From Bacillota bacterium (GTDB taxonomy: Bacteria > Bacillota > Clostridia > Peptostreptococcales > Anaerovoracaceae): 64,000 nt of DNA. This document shows, piece by piece, positions 34,356 to 42,208 of this stretch. The stretch is from NCBI GenBank assembly GCA_023415235.1, contig JAEZLP010000015.1, positions 1 to 64,000 of the forward strand. Direction: 5' to 3'. The position numbers and the translations under genes are program-made. Position 1 is the first letter of the stretch; each line of letters opens with the position of its first letter. Under the pieces are notes generated by a model that saw only the letters and a program-made list of their open reading frames with translations, was not told the DNA's origin and searched no databases.

Positions 34356-36053
34356 ATGAAGAAGAAAAGGATCAGTTTTATCGTTACAATCAGTCTGCTG
34401 TTTGCAATATCACCGGCAACGGCGTCGGCTGCGGAGACCGGCTATACCGATATACCGGCGGGCAGCTGGGCGATCGGCGCGGTGAACGCGGCAAAGGATT
34501 ATGGGTTAATGCAGGGCACGGGAGAAGGAACCTTCGGATTCGGAAACTCCATCACGAAGGCGGAGTTCATTGCCGTTCTTGACAGAATGTTCGGATGGGA
34601 GCTGGTAAATCCCGAGATTCCGGCCTTTTCCGATGTGGCCGGGAGCGCCTGGTACTATCCTTACGTGGAAACGGCACTTGTACATGATGTAATCGACAGC
34701 ACCGGTACCTTCAATCCGGCGGCGCCGATAACCCGTGAGGAGATGGCGGTCATGCTGGTAAGGGGGCTGGGATACAATAAGCTGGCGCAAGCTGCCGCGT
34801 CCTTCGGCAACCCTTTTGCCGATGTGACGAACAATGCGGGATATATCACCATTGCCAGCGACATCGGGATGACGAAGGGCACAAGTGAAACTACCTTTTC
34901 ACCCGCTTCGACGGCAAAGAGAGAAGAAGCCGCGGCCATGCTGGTGAGGGTTTACGAGAAATATAAGGCTAAGACAGATTGGGTCCATGGATTTTATGCG
35001 ATTTCATCCTACTCCCAGAAGGAACTGTCAAACGATATGGATGCTGTGTCCGTCGGCTGGGCCAGACTGGGCTTCAGTGCGGAAAAGGGCGCATTCTTAA
35101 ATACAACTGCCTCCGGGGACAACGAATATAACATTCCGGAGGGCTATGAACTGGCCATCGGCCACTTTAAGGGAAACGGAACGAAAACCCATCTCTCCGT
35201 CTACATGGACACCTCCCAAAAGGTGGAAACCTCTGCGGGGAAAACAGACGTATGCTCAGCAATACTGCTTGACAGCGCCGGGAGAACCCAGGCTGTGGGA
35301 GCGATCCTTGATGAATTGAAGAAGAATTACGACAAGCTCGGCTATAATCCTTACAGCGGAGTCACCATCGATTTTGAGGGAATGAGGGGCGAAGAACTGA
35401 AGGCCGGCTTTAACGCGTTTCTGACTGAGCTTTCGGCGGCGCTGAAGCCGCTTGACAAGACGCTTTATGTCACCGTTCAGCCGGCAACCTCCGACGGCCG
35501 CTACTTTGACTCCTATGATTTCCGGACCATCGGGGCCCTTGCGGACAAAGTGATCCTCATGGCTCATGACTTTAACAGCACAACTATGCCGGACAACCTT
35601 CTGGGTTCCGAATACTATAAAAATACGGCGGTAACACCGTTCCCAAGCGTTTATTACGCCCTTAAGGCAATCACTGATGAGAAGAACGGAGTGGAGGATC
35701 CCTCAAAGGTTTCCCTTGCTGTCAGTTTCTCCAGTGTGGGCTGGGTGCTTGAAAACGGAAAGCTTGCCGACGTAAACTCCGTCAGGCCGATTCCTTCCAC
35801 CATATACAGCCGGCTGAAGGGGGGAGCCGCCATGGACTATTCCGATACCTATCGAAATCCCTATATCACCTATACAACAGAAGAGGGAAAGGATATCTTC
35901 CTCTGGTATGAGGACGCAAGAAGCGTCAGGGACAAGGCGCAGCTGGCCAGACTTTTCGGAGTGAATGGCATATCCCTTTGGAGGCTTGGCATCATACCAA
36001 ATTACAGCGACGAGGGGCTTTTCTACGATGTCATGGAGGCGGTCGGCGAATAA
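34356..36053 (+). CDS. SLH-domain protein with GH18-like catalytic domain
   Basis: This 565-aa exported protein has a signal peptide (residues 1-25, ending in ASA), three SLH repeats (about 28-195: YTDIPAGSWAIGAVN, FSDVAGSAWYYPYVE, and a third beginning FADVTNNAGY), then a GH18-like domain. GVTIDFEG near residue 337 gives the DxxE catalytic pair. SLH repeats hold the protein to wall polymers. GH18 proteins of this type (YdhD/YaaH-like) cut peptidoglycan or chitin-like glycans. The start at 34356 has GGGGG upstream; a longer frame to 34248 starts before any ribosome binding site. Confidence 0.88.
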   Translation: MKKKRISFIVTISLLFAISPATASAAETGYTDIPAGSWAIGAVNAAKDYGLMQGTGEGTFGFGNSITKAEFIAVLDRMFGWELVNPEIPAFSDVAGSAWYYPYVETALVHDVIDSTGTFNPAAPITREEMAVMLVRGLGYNKLAQAAASFGNPFADVTNNAGYITIASDIGMTKGTSETTFSPASTAKREEAAAMLVRVYEKYKAKTDWVHGFYAISSYSQKELSNDMDAVSVGWARLGFSAEKGAFLNTTASGDNEYNIPEGYELAIGHFKGNGTKTHLSVYMDTSQKVETSAGKTDVCSAILLDSAGRTQAVGAILDELKKNYDKLGYNPYSGVTIDFEGMRGEELKAGFNAFLTELSAALKPLDKTLYVTVQPATSDGRYFDSYDFRTIGALADKVILMAHDFNSTTMPDNLLGSEYYKNTAVTPFPSVYYALKAITDEKNGVEDPSKVSLAVSFSSVGWVLENGKLADVNSVRPIPSTIYSRLKGGAAMDYSDTYRNPYITYTTEEGKDIFLWYEDARSVRDKAQLARLFGVNGISLWRLGIIPNYSDEGLFYDVMEAVGE

Positions 36054-36130
36054 CTCGTGGAAAATTTTTCCTTGACCTGCCACGAAGCAGAGAATATACT
36101 GGTAATATATTAAACTGAAAAAAATGAATA

Positions 36131-36250
36131 TTACCGCTTAATCCAGTCATGGAACGGAAGAACCAATTTTTGGGGTGAATCACGATATGTGCAGGGTACT
36201 TTTCAGCCCGAACCCGTCAGCTAATTTCGTAAGCGTTGAAAGGGAGAGTT
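36131..36250 (+). promoter_or_regulatory. ydaO/yuaA-type c-di-AMP riboswitch
   Basis: The conserved pieces appear in order: CCGCTTAAT, GAACC, TTTGGGGTGAATC, GGGTA, then CCGAACCCGTCAGCTAA and CGTAAGCGTTGA and AGGGAGAG. These are the hallmarks of the ydaO riboswitch, which binds c-di-AMP and usually turns expression off. A terminator hairpin follows at 36282. The next gene is a glycosyltransferase-like protein. Confidence 0.9.
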
Positions 36251-36281
36251 TTTAAACTTATTTTCGTCATACAAAAAATCT

Positions 36282-36307
36282 GCTGCGGGATTCCCCGCAG
36301 CTTTTTT
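36282..36307 (+). terminator. riboswitch terminator
   Basis: GCTGCGGG, loop ATTC, CCCGCAGC, then TTTTTT, only 17 bases before the glycosyltransferase start. It is the expected expression platform of the c-di-AMP riboswitch. Confidence 0.9.
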
Positions 36308-36323
36308 CTTAGGGGGGAGAGAG

Positions 36324-37595
36324 ATGAAAAAGAATGAAAACGTACAGGTGGGGATCGGTTTTGCAACCGGAAGAAAAGGATTTCAAAAAGTACTGAGAAG
36401 TTATGTCTACAACTGGAAAGAATCCGGCCTGGTCGACGACCGGAGGATTGAACTCAATCTTTTTATCGCATACGATTTAAGCTACAAAAATACAAAGACC
36501 TCGGATTTTACAGAGCTGTTTCCAGCATTGCCTTATGAAATAAAAAATAAGGTGTATATCGGAAACCGCGAGATCAGGCAGGAAATTGACACCCTTGTCA
36601 GTCAAAAGATCCTGAGCCTGCGGGAAGCGGAGCTGATTTTCAGCAGGGGGTACGCGGCCAGACGCAATGCAGCGCTCTATTTTGCCATCAAGAATCAGAT
36701 GGATTATCTGCTGTTTCTAGATGACGACGAATATCCTGTGGCAGTGACCAATACACAAAAAACAGCAGTCTGGGGCGGACAGCATGTTTTATCAAAGCAC
36801 TTGGAATTCCTGCCGGATGCGGATATCACGCACGGGCGGCACTGCGGATATATTTCGCCAATTCCGTATATCGAATATAACAAGACTATGACCGAACAGG
36901 ATTTCAGAATGTTCATCGAAGCGATCAGCAACGACATTCTAAGCTGGGACAAGATCAGTACCGTTATGAAAAACGGCGGCGTCACATACGCTGATCCCCA
37001 GATTCTTTCGAGCGGGAAAGCGTATGAAGTGGAGGAGCAGCATGGCTGCAAATTTATTTCCGGCTCAAACCTCGGAATCAACCTGAAAGATCCCTCAAGG
37101 GTGTTCCCATTTTACAATCCGCCTGGGGCACGGGGAGAAGATACCTTTCTGAGCACCTGCCTGAGCGACCGCAAGGTGATGCGCATGCCCTGCTATACCT
37201 TCCATGACGGATTCTCAACCTACAACCATCTGCTGGAAGGCGTGCTTCCGATTCATTTGAAATATGTCAAAGCAGATAATGAACTGATCATTGAACGGTT
37301 TTACAGAGCCTGCATCGGCTGGGTAAGATACAAGCCCTTATACGTATATGTCACGAAGCCGGAAGCTTACGAGAAGACAATCGGAGAAATGCGGAAGCAG
37401 CTCCGAGATTCCGTACCGAAGCTTTGCGCATATTTCAAGAGGAGAGACTTTTCCGATGTGCCTGCGGAGCTGGAGAAGTATCACAGCAACGTGATCAATC
37501 ATTATAAAGAATTTCTGGAAACGAAGCAGGCCTGGGAGAGCCTGGTTGACTACCTGATTCATACCCGGGAAATCCGGAGCGCCTCGTCCCGTTGA
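36324..37595 (+). CDS. glycosyltransferase-like protein (GT-A fold)
   Basis: This 423-aa protein has LLFLDDDEYP (about 130-138), a DXD-type metal and nucleotide-sugar site, with a long N-terminal sheet region and ARGEDTFLS (about 270) that may hold the catalytic acid. The RNAALYFAI segment before the DXD is typical of GT2-like enzymes. No membrane segment is seen. AGGGGGGAG precedes the ATG. It is preceded by a c-di-AMP riboswitch with terminator, so its expression should follow c-di-AMP, which suggests a role in wall or osmotic physiology. The sugar and acceptor are unknown. Confidence 0.7.
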   Translation: MKKNENVQVGIGFATGRKGFQKVLRSYVYNWKESGLVDDRRIELNLFIAYDLSYKNTKTSDFTELFPALPYEIKNKVYIGNREIRQEIDTLVSQKILSLREAELIFSRGYAARRNAALYFAIKNQMDYLLFLDDDEYPVAVTNTQKTAVWGGQHVLSKHLEFLPDADITHGRHCGYISPIPYIEYNKTMTEQDFRMFIEAISNDILSWDKISTVMKNGGVTYADPQILSSGKAYEVEEQHGCKFISGSNLGINLKDPSRVFPFYNPPGARGEDTFLSTCLSDRKVMRMPCYTFHDGFSTYNHLLEGVLPIHLKYVKADNELIIERFYRACIGWVRYKPLYVYVTKPEAYEKTIGEMRKQLRDSVPKLCAYFKRRDFSDVPAELEKYHSNVINHYKEFLETKQAWESLVDYLIHTREIRSASSR

Positions 37596-37667
37596 CATTC
37601 CTCCTATTCTTTGTTATGTTGAAACTGTTAAAAAACAGTAAATTAGACCGAACGTTTTGGGTGCTTT

Positions 37668-39515
37668 ATGAAAAACATTACCTTGAAGATCATTTTGTCG
37701 TTAATCTGCTGTTCCTTGATTATTGCGCTGATCCTCAGCGGTTCCGCGGTCAGTCAAAGCAGGGATGTAATGCAGGATGAGGTGCTGAAGGGATTGCTTT
37801 ACGCTTCCCGCAGCTACGCCGACCAATTCAGCAGAGAACTTGAAACCCAGGAGAATGTGGTGGATTTGCTCTGCACTGCGGTTTCTGAGGATTTTACGGC
37901 AGAGGAGTATCGGGGGGACCGTTCCCGTTTTTTGGCGCTTGAGAACAAGCTGGGCGGGTTGCTCCGAAGGACCATGGAGAATATTCCGGAAGCCCAGAGC
38001 CTTTATCTCACCTTCAACCCGGATACAAGCGGAGCCAATGATGAAGTGTGGTATCTCCGCGATGAAAAGGGCAGGGTTTATTACAAGGAAGCCGACAATA
38101 CGGCGGAAGACTGGCTCGTAGACGACGGAGGAGTGGAAAGTGCATACTACTTTGAAGCCGTGAGAAAGGGCAGAAGCTGGAGCGGAGTGGAATACGACAA
38201 GCACCTGGACAAGTATTCCGTTACCTATTCCCGCGCCTGCCTGGACAGAAACGGTGAACTGATCGGGGTAATGGGCTCGGATATTTTTCTTGACCATATC
38301 TTTTCTACCGTTAAGAACATTCAACTGGAGGAGGGCGGATACGCCTTTCTCACCGACGGGGAATTCAACTATCTGGCAGGCAGTTCGTCCCGGGAGGATT
38401 TTGAGAAAATGATTGACGAGGGGATTTTGGGACCGCCCCGCAAGGCTTCGACAGGCGGATCGGATATCCCCATGGATGAGGGGCACCTCTATTCCGTCTC
38501 AGAGGGGGAGCGGTATCTCTCAACCTATGCCGAAACCTCCAACGGCTGGATTCTTGCACTTGTTCAGAGCGAAGAGGTTCTGCTGCGGCCCATACGGGAT
38601 ATGACGCGAATTCTGTTCACGATGGCGGGGCTGATCCTGCTCGGTGTTCTGGCCTATTCCTACTACTTTTTCAAAAGATCTCTCGTTCCTATCGTCAAGG
38701 AATATGAGCAGAAGGATATCATCATGCTTCATCAGTCAAGACAGGCAAAGCTGGGTGAAATGGTGGGAAATATCGCCCATCAGTGGAAACAGCCCTTGAA
38801 TGTAATGAGCATTATCCTGTCCAATCTGAAGGACGACGACAAAGACGGAAAACTGACCGAGGAACGGCTGAATGCCCATGTGGAGGATATGCGGTCCTGT
38901 ATCAGGCTTATGTCCAGCACGGTGGATGACTTTGCCGATTTTTTGAAGCCCTCCCGGAAGAAAGAGATGTTTTCCTGCAATGAAGCCGTTGATACTGCCT
39001 TGGGGTTGATGCAGGAAAGCATTAAGATTAACAGGATCGTTGTAGTAAAGGAATATGAAGAGGGTCTTACGGCATACGGCTACCGGAATGAATTCTGCCA
39101 AGGAATTTTTAATGTCCTGAACAACGCCAGGGATGCCATCATCGAATCGAATCCCCAAAAGCGGGAAATTCGGATCAAAATTAACGCTGCAAGCGAGATT
39201 GGGACCAAGACCGATCCGGAAGGAAAACAAAAGTCCTGCATCCTGGTCGATATCACAAATACCGGAGCGCAGATACCGGAGCGGTTGCTGCCTCTGCTGT
39301 TTGAACCCTATTTCACCACGAAGGAAGACAAAGGAGGCACGGGTATCGGTCTCTATCTGACGAAGGAAATCATCGAAAGCCATATGAACGGCTCCATTCG
39401 GTTGTTTAATGTGGAAGGCGGCGTTTGCTGCAGAATTCAAATACCGGAACGCGGAGAAGACGATCGCTGCGAGGGGCAGCCTGGTTCGTCCGGGGAAAGA
39501 GAGGTTTCAAAATGA
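37668..39515 (+). CDS. sensor histidine kinase with extracytoplasmic Cache-type domain
   Basis: This 615-aa membrane kinase has a first membrane helix at about 7-27, a dCache-like outer domain, a second helix at about 310-330, a phosphoacceptor segment GNIAHQWKQPLN (His about 370), and an ATPase with NVLNNARDAI and GGTGIGLYLTKEI (about 490-570). The HQWKQPLN box is that of the HPK4-like kinases. Its stop overlaps the response regulator start (ATGA), so the two form a two-component pair. Cache domains sense small organic ligands such as amino or organic acids. The ribosome binding site is weak. Confidence 0.9.
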   Translation: MKNITLKIILSLICCSLIIALILSGSAVSQSRDVMQDEVLKGLLYASRSYADQFSRELETQENVVDLLCTAVSEDFTAEEYRGDRSRFLALENKLGGLLRRTMENIPEAQSLYLTFNPDTSGANDEVWYLRDEKGRVYYKEADNTAEDWLVDDGGVESAYYFEAVRKGRSWSGVEYDKHLDKYSVTYSRACLDRNGELIGVMGSDIFLDHIFSTVKNIQLEEGGYAFLTDGEFNYLAGSSSREDFEKMIDEGILGPPRKASTGGSDIPMDEGHLYSVSEGERYLSTYAETSNGWILALVQSEEVLLRPIRDMTRILFTMAGLILLGVLAYSYYFFKRSLVPIVKEYEQKDIIMLHQSRQAKLGEMVGNIAHQWKQPLNVMSIILSNLKDDDKDGKLTEERLNAHVEDMRSCIRLMSSTVDDFADFLKPSRKKEMFSCNEAVDTALGLMQESIKINRIVVVKEYEEGLTAYGYRNEFCQGIFNVLNNARDAIIESNPQKREIRIKINAASEIGTKTDPEGKQKSCILVDITNTGAQIPERLLPLLFEPYFTTKEDKGGTGIGLYLTKEIIESHMNGSIRLFNVEGGVCCRIQIPERGEDDRCEGQPGSSGEREVSK

Positions 39516-40267
39516 GCGATATGAATGTACTTCGGGCACTGTATGTGGAGGATGACGACGCCACCCGGGAAGCCTTGCATCGGTTTCTGAAATCCAAGGT
39601 CGGAAAGCTGGTTTCTGCCGCGACCGGAGAGGAAGGGCTGGTAAGATTTGAAGAGTTCCGCCCGAATCTGCTCATCGTGGATCTTATGATGCCGGGTATG
39701 TCCGGGTTGGAAATGATCGGAGAAATCCGAAAAAACCATAAGGACTGTCACATTCTGATCACCACTTCCGTAAAGGAGCTGGATACTGTTTTAGAAGCGG
39801 TGGATCTCGGAATCGACCATTATATCGTAAAACCCATTGATACGGATGATTTGCTAGCCAAAATGGAAGGAATCGCCCGGACAATTATGAGCGGAGAAGG
39901 AAAAACCGGGAAGGTCAACCTGGCTGCGCTTTCCGGCAGCGGGCAGATGGAGGACGGGATTCGCAAGGAATTCCTCAAGCTCCTGAAAGCCTGTTCGGGT
40001 AAGGGACCGCGGGACATCAAGGTGCTCCTTTTCGAAAATAATGTAGAAATCACCCTTTTCGACGCAACTACAGCTTTGGAAAAAACCGTAGCCCAAAACC
40101 ACAGGAATCTTTCCCTCACCGAACAGTTCCGCAGAGTATTTTACGGGGAGATATCCCCCATGGTGACCGAATGCGTGGAGCAAATTACCGGGTACAAGGC
40201 CGAGGTCGCTTCCATCGAAGTGGACGGATTGAAAAGAGTGGATAAAATCGTCTTGACGGTTTTCTGA
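39512..40267 (+). CDS. response regulator with C-terminal DUF2294 domain
   Basis: This 251-aa protein has a receiver domain (residues 5 to about 120; acidic pocket near 14-16, phospho-acceptor D57 in VDLMMPG, K108 in VKP). A short linker and then about residues 165-251 resemble DUF2294 (GPRDIKVLLFENN... and FRRVFYGEISPMVTECVEQITGYKAEVASI...). There is no DNA-binding domain. DUF2294 proteins are of unknown function and are usually stand-alone, so this is an unusual output fused to a receiver. The start at 39512 overlaps the kinase stop; a longer frame from 39425 lies inside the kinase gene. Confidence 0.82.
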   Translation: MSDMNVLRALYVEDDDATREALHRFLKSKVGKLVSAATGEEGLVRFEEFRPNLLIVDLMMPGMSGLEMIGEIRKNHKDCHILITTSVKELDTVLEAVDLGIDHYIVKPIDTDDLLAKMEGIARTIMSGEGKTGKVNLAALSGSGQMEDGIRKEFLKLLKACSGKGPRDIKVLLFENNVEITLFDATTALEKTVAQNHRNLSLTEQFRRVFYGEISPMVTECVEQITGYKAEVASIEVDGLKRVDKIVLTVF

Positions 40268-40426
40268 TAAATATGGTAAAATTTATCAGGATCCTATAAA
40301 TCGGAAACCGAGGTACAGGATCAAAGTAATTTGGATGATGTTGCAGTAATAGATTGAGAGTCGCATCGATTCGCTTTCTACAGACCAACACGGAGCACTG
40401 CTGTGCTTTGTGAAGGTCTTTTTTTT
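40254..40426 (+). other. possible promoter and structured leader RNA of unknown class
   Basis: TTGACG (40254-40259) and an extended -10 TGGTAAAAT (40276-40284, spacing about 18) lie at the end of the response regulator gene. The transcript could fold GATCCT (near 40293) on AGGATC (near 40316), with CGG/CCG inside, and ends at the terminator at 40382-40426. I cannot place it in a known riboswitch family. It may be a small RNA or a leader upstream of the glycine riboswitch. Confidence 0.4.
40382..40426 (+). terminator. Rho-independent terminator before the glycine riboswitch
   Basis: AGACC...GGTCT encloses CACGGAGCAC pairing with GTGCTTTGTG, then eight Ts. It ends transcription from the kinase/response-regulator operon or the leader. 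Confidence 0.9.
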
Positions 40427-40474
40427 ATTCTGGAGCATCATGTGTCATCTGCGAACTGAATATTTCGGAAGAAA

Positions 40475-40682
40475 GCAGCCCTAGACGCCCTTGCCTTTGT
40501 TTTCAAAGTTCTGAAAGGAACCTGGAAGCGGGCGGGGGGGCCGAAGAAGCAAAGGAGCGTGGTGGCAGTCATGTTCTGGAAACTGACAGGCAAAAGGAAG
40601 GCTGCGGGACGATACTTTGGAGAGACTCCATTCAATTGGAGCGCCAACGAGGCTATAACCAACAGGCAAAAGGACAGAGGAA
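40475..40682 (+). promoter_or_regulatory. tandem glycine riboswitch
   Basis: Two aptamers are seen. The first is closed by GCAGCC (40475) with GGCTGC (40600) and has GGCCGAAGAAGCAAA and GACAGGCAAAAGGA. The second has TTTGGAGAGACTCC and AACAGGCAAAAGGACAGAG (to about 40679). These match the glycine aptamer core. A hairpin (GCGGACA...TGTCCGTGC) at about 40748-40776, without a T-tract, may be the expression platform. It lies in front of the saccharopine dehydrogenase-like gene and the APC permease. Confidence 0.88.
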
Positions 40683-40797
40683 TTATGATTTAGATTTTAC
40701 TGGATCGGTCATAGGAATATTCAGTTTCCAACTGCTGAGTAAGATTTGCGGACATCGGAACCTCCGCTGTCCGTGCCAAAAGCAAGGAGGAAAAGAG

Positions 40798-42153
40798 ATG
40801 AGAATGCTATTGGTAGGATCAGGAGCGGTGGGTGAATCCATCCTTCGTATCCTGGAAGCCAGAGATCCGAAAAAGAGCTGGCTGGAACATGTAGTGGTGG
40901 CGGACTGCAACCTGGATAGGGCGCGCGCAGTCTGCAGCCATCTGAACCACAAGGACCGTTATACCCCGGAGTTTGTGGACGCCCACAAGGAGGAAGAACT
41001 GGTAGCGCTGATCAAAAAGTACAACTGTGATTTTGTCATGGACGCCGCCGCTCCCTTTGTGACCAACCGGATCTTTGACGCGGCCTTCAAGGCGGGAGCG
41101 AAATACGCAAACATGGGTACCTGGTCCGTGCCCTTCGATCCGCCTCAGTATGGAATTGGCTTGGAGAACTGCTATAAGGAGCCAATGACAAAATACAACT
41201 TCGACAGGCATGAAGCATGGGCGGAAAAGGGAAATATGGCGGTGATCTGCCTGGGCATCGACCCCGGCGTGGTTAATGTGTTTGCCAAATTCGCGGCGGA
41301 GTATCTGTTTGATGAGCTTCACGAGGTCCATGTGAAAGATGGAGGAAACCTGACGATTCCAAGTGCCGGAGAAGACGATATCGCTTTCGGCTTCAACGTC
41401 TGGACCGTACTGGATGAATGCATGAACCCCAACGTGGAGTGGAACAAGGACTACGGTTTCATTGTAGACCGGCCTTTTGCAGGTGAGGAAACCTTCCAGA
41501 TGCCGGCCGGCGTGGGAGCAAACACCCTGGTGAAAATAGAGCATGAGGAAACGGTGACCATACCCAGATATCTGCAGAAATACGGACTTCGAAGGTGCAC
41601 CTTTAAAATCGCCCTGGACGACAATCTGGTGAAAGCCCTGAAGGTGATCAGCGCTCTCGGCCTGAGAAGCCTGAAACCTGTTGAAGTGGACGGCGTCAGG
41701 GTGGTTCCCAGAGATGTAGTTGCGGCCTGCGCTCCCCAGCCTGAGGATCTGGGAGATGAAATGATCGGCAAGATGTGCGTGGGGATTCACTGCAAGGGCA
41801 TAAAGGACGGCAAGACCAGAGAGGTCTTTATGTATCAACCCTTTGACAACCAGATCGCCATGAAAAACTGGAAGATGCAGGTGGTTGTGGCCCAGACCGG
41901 ATTTGGGGCCGCAGTGGCAATCGAACTGATCGGCAGAGGCATCTGGAACGACGCCGGCGTATTCTCGCCGGAATATTTCGATCCCATTCCCTTCCTGAGG
42001 ATCATGGACGAGGCGGGGTTTGAATACGGTATCGTGGAGATGGATTCCGAATATAAAACCGTCAACGATAAAAAGATCATGGCACAGATTTATAAGGAGG
42101 CTGCGAGAACTCAGAAGGAAAAGAAGGGTGGTACAAAAAACGGAAAAGAATAA
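40798..42153 (+). CDS. saccharopine dehydrogenase-like oxidoreductase
   Basis: This 451-aa protein has an N-terminal Rossmann fold (LVGSGAVGES, about 4-13; HVVVADCNLDRA) and the long saccharopine dehydrogenase-type middle and C-terminal region (DAAAPFVTNRIFDAAFKAGAKYANMG, GIDPGVVNVFAKFA). Relatives reduce or form C-N bonds between amino acids and oxoacids (lysine, carboxynorspermidine), so the exact reaction is open. AAGGAGG precedes ATG 40798. A longer frame to 40636 runs through the glycine riboswitch and is not coding. Control by glycine and the downstream amino-acid permease point to amino-acid metabolism. Confidence 0.85.
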   Translation: MRMLLVGSGAVGESILRILEARDPKKSWLEHVVVADCNLDRARAVCSHLNHKDRYTPEFVDAHKEEELVALIKKYNCDFVMDAAAPFVTNRIFDAAFKAGAKYANMGTWSVPFDPPQYGIGLENCYKEPMTKYNFDRHEAWAEKGNMAVICLGIDPGVVNVFAKFAAEYLFDELHEVHVKDGGNLTIPSAGEDDIAFGFNVWTVLDECMNPNVEWNKDYGFIVDRPFAGEETFQMPAGVGANTLVKIEHEETVTIPRYLQKYGLRRCTFKIALDDNLVKALKVISALGLRSLKPVEVDGVRVVPRDVVAACAPQPEDLGDEMIGKMCVGIHCKGIKDGKTREVFMYQPFDNQIAMKNWKMQVVVAQTGFGAAVAIELIGRGIWNDAGVFSPEYFDPIPFLRIMDEAGFEYGIVEMDSEYKTVNDKKIMAQIYKEAARTQKEKKGGTKNGKE

Positions 42154-42208
42154 ATAAGTTATCGGTTGATTCAATCGTACCATATTGGTGAAGCAAAGGA
42201 GAACTGCA

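Noticed and set aside
40636..40797. N-terminal extension of the saccharopine dehydrogenase-like gene
   Set aside because: It lies in the second glycine aptamer; ATG 40798 has AAGGAGG and starts right at the Rossmann fold.
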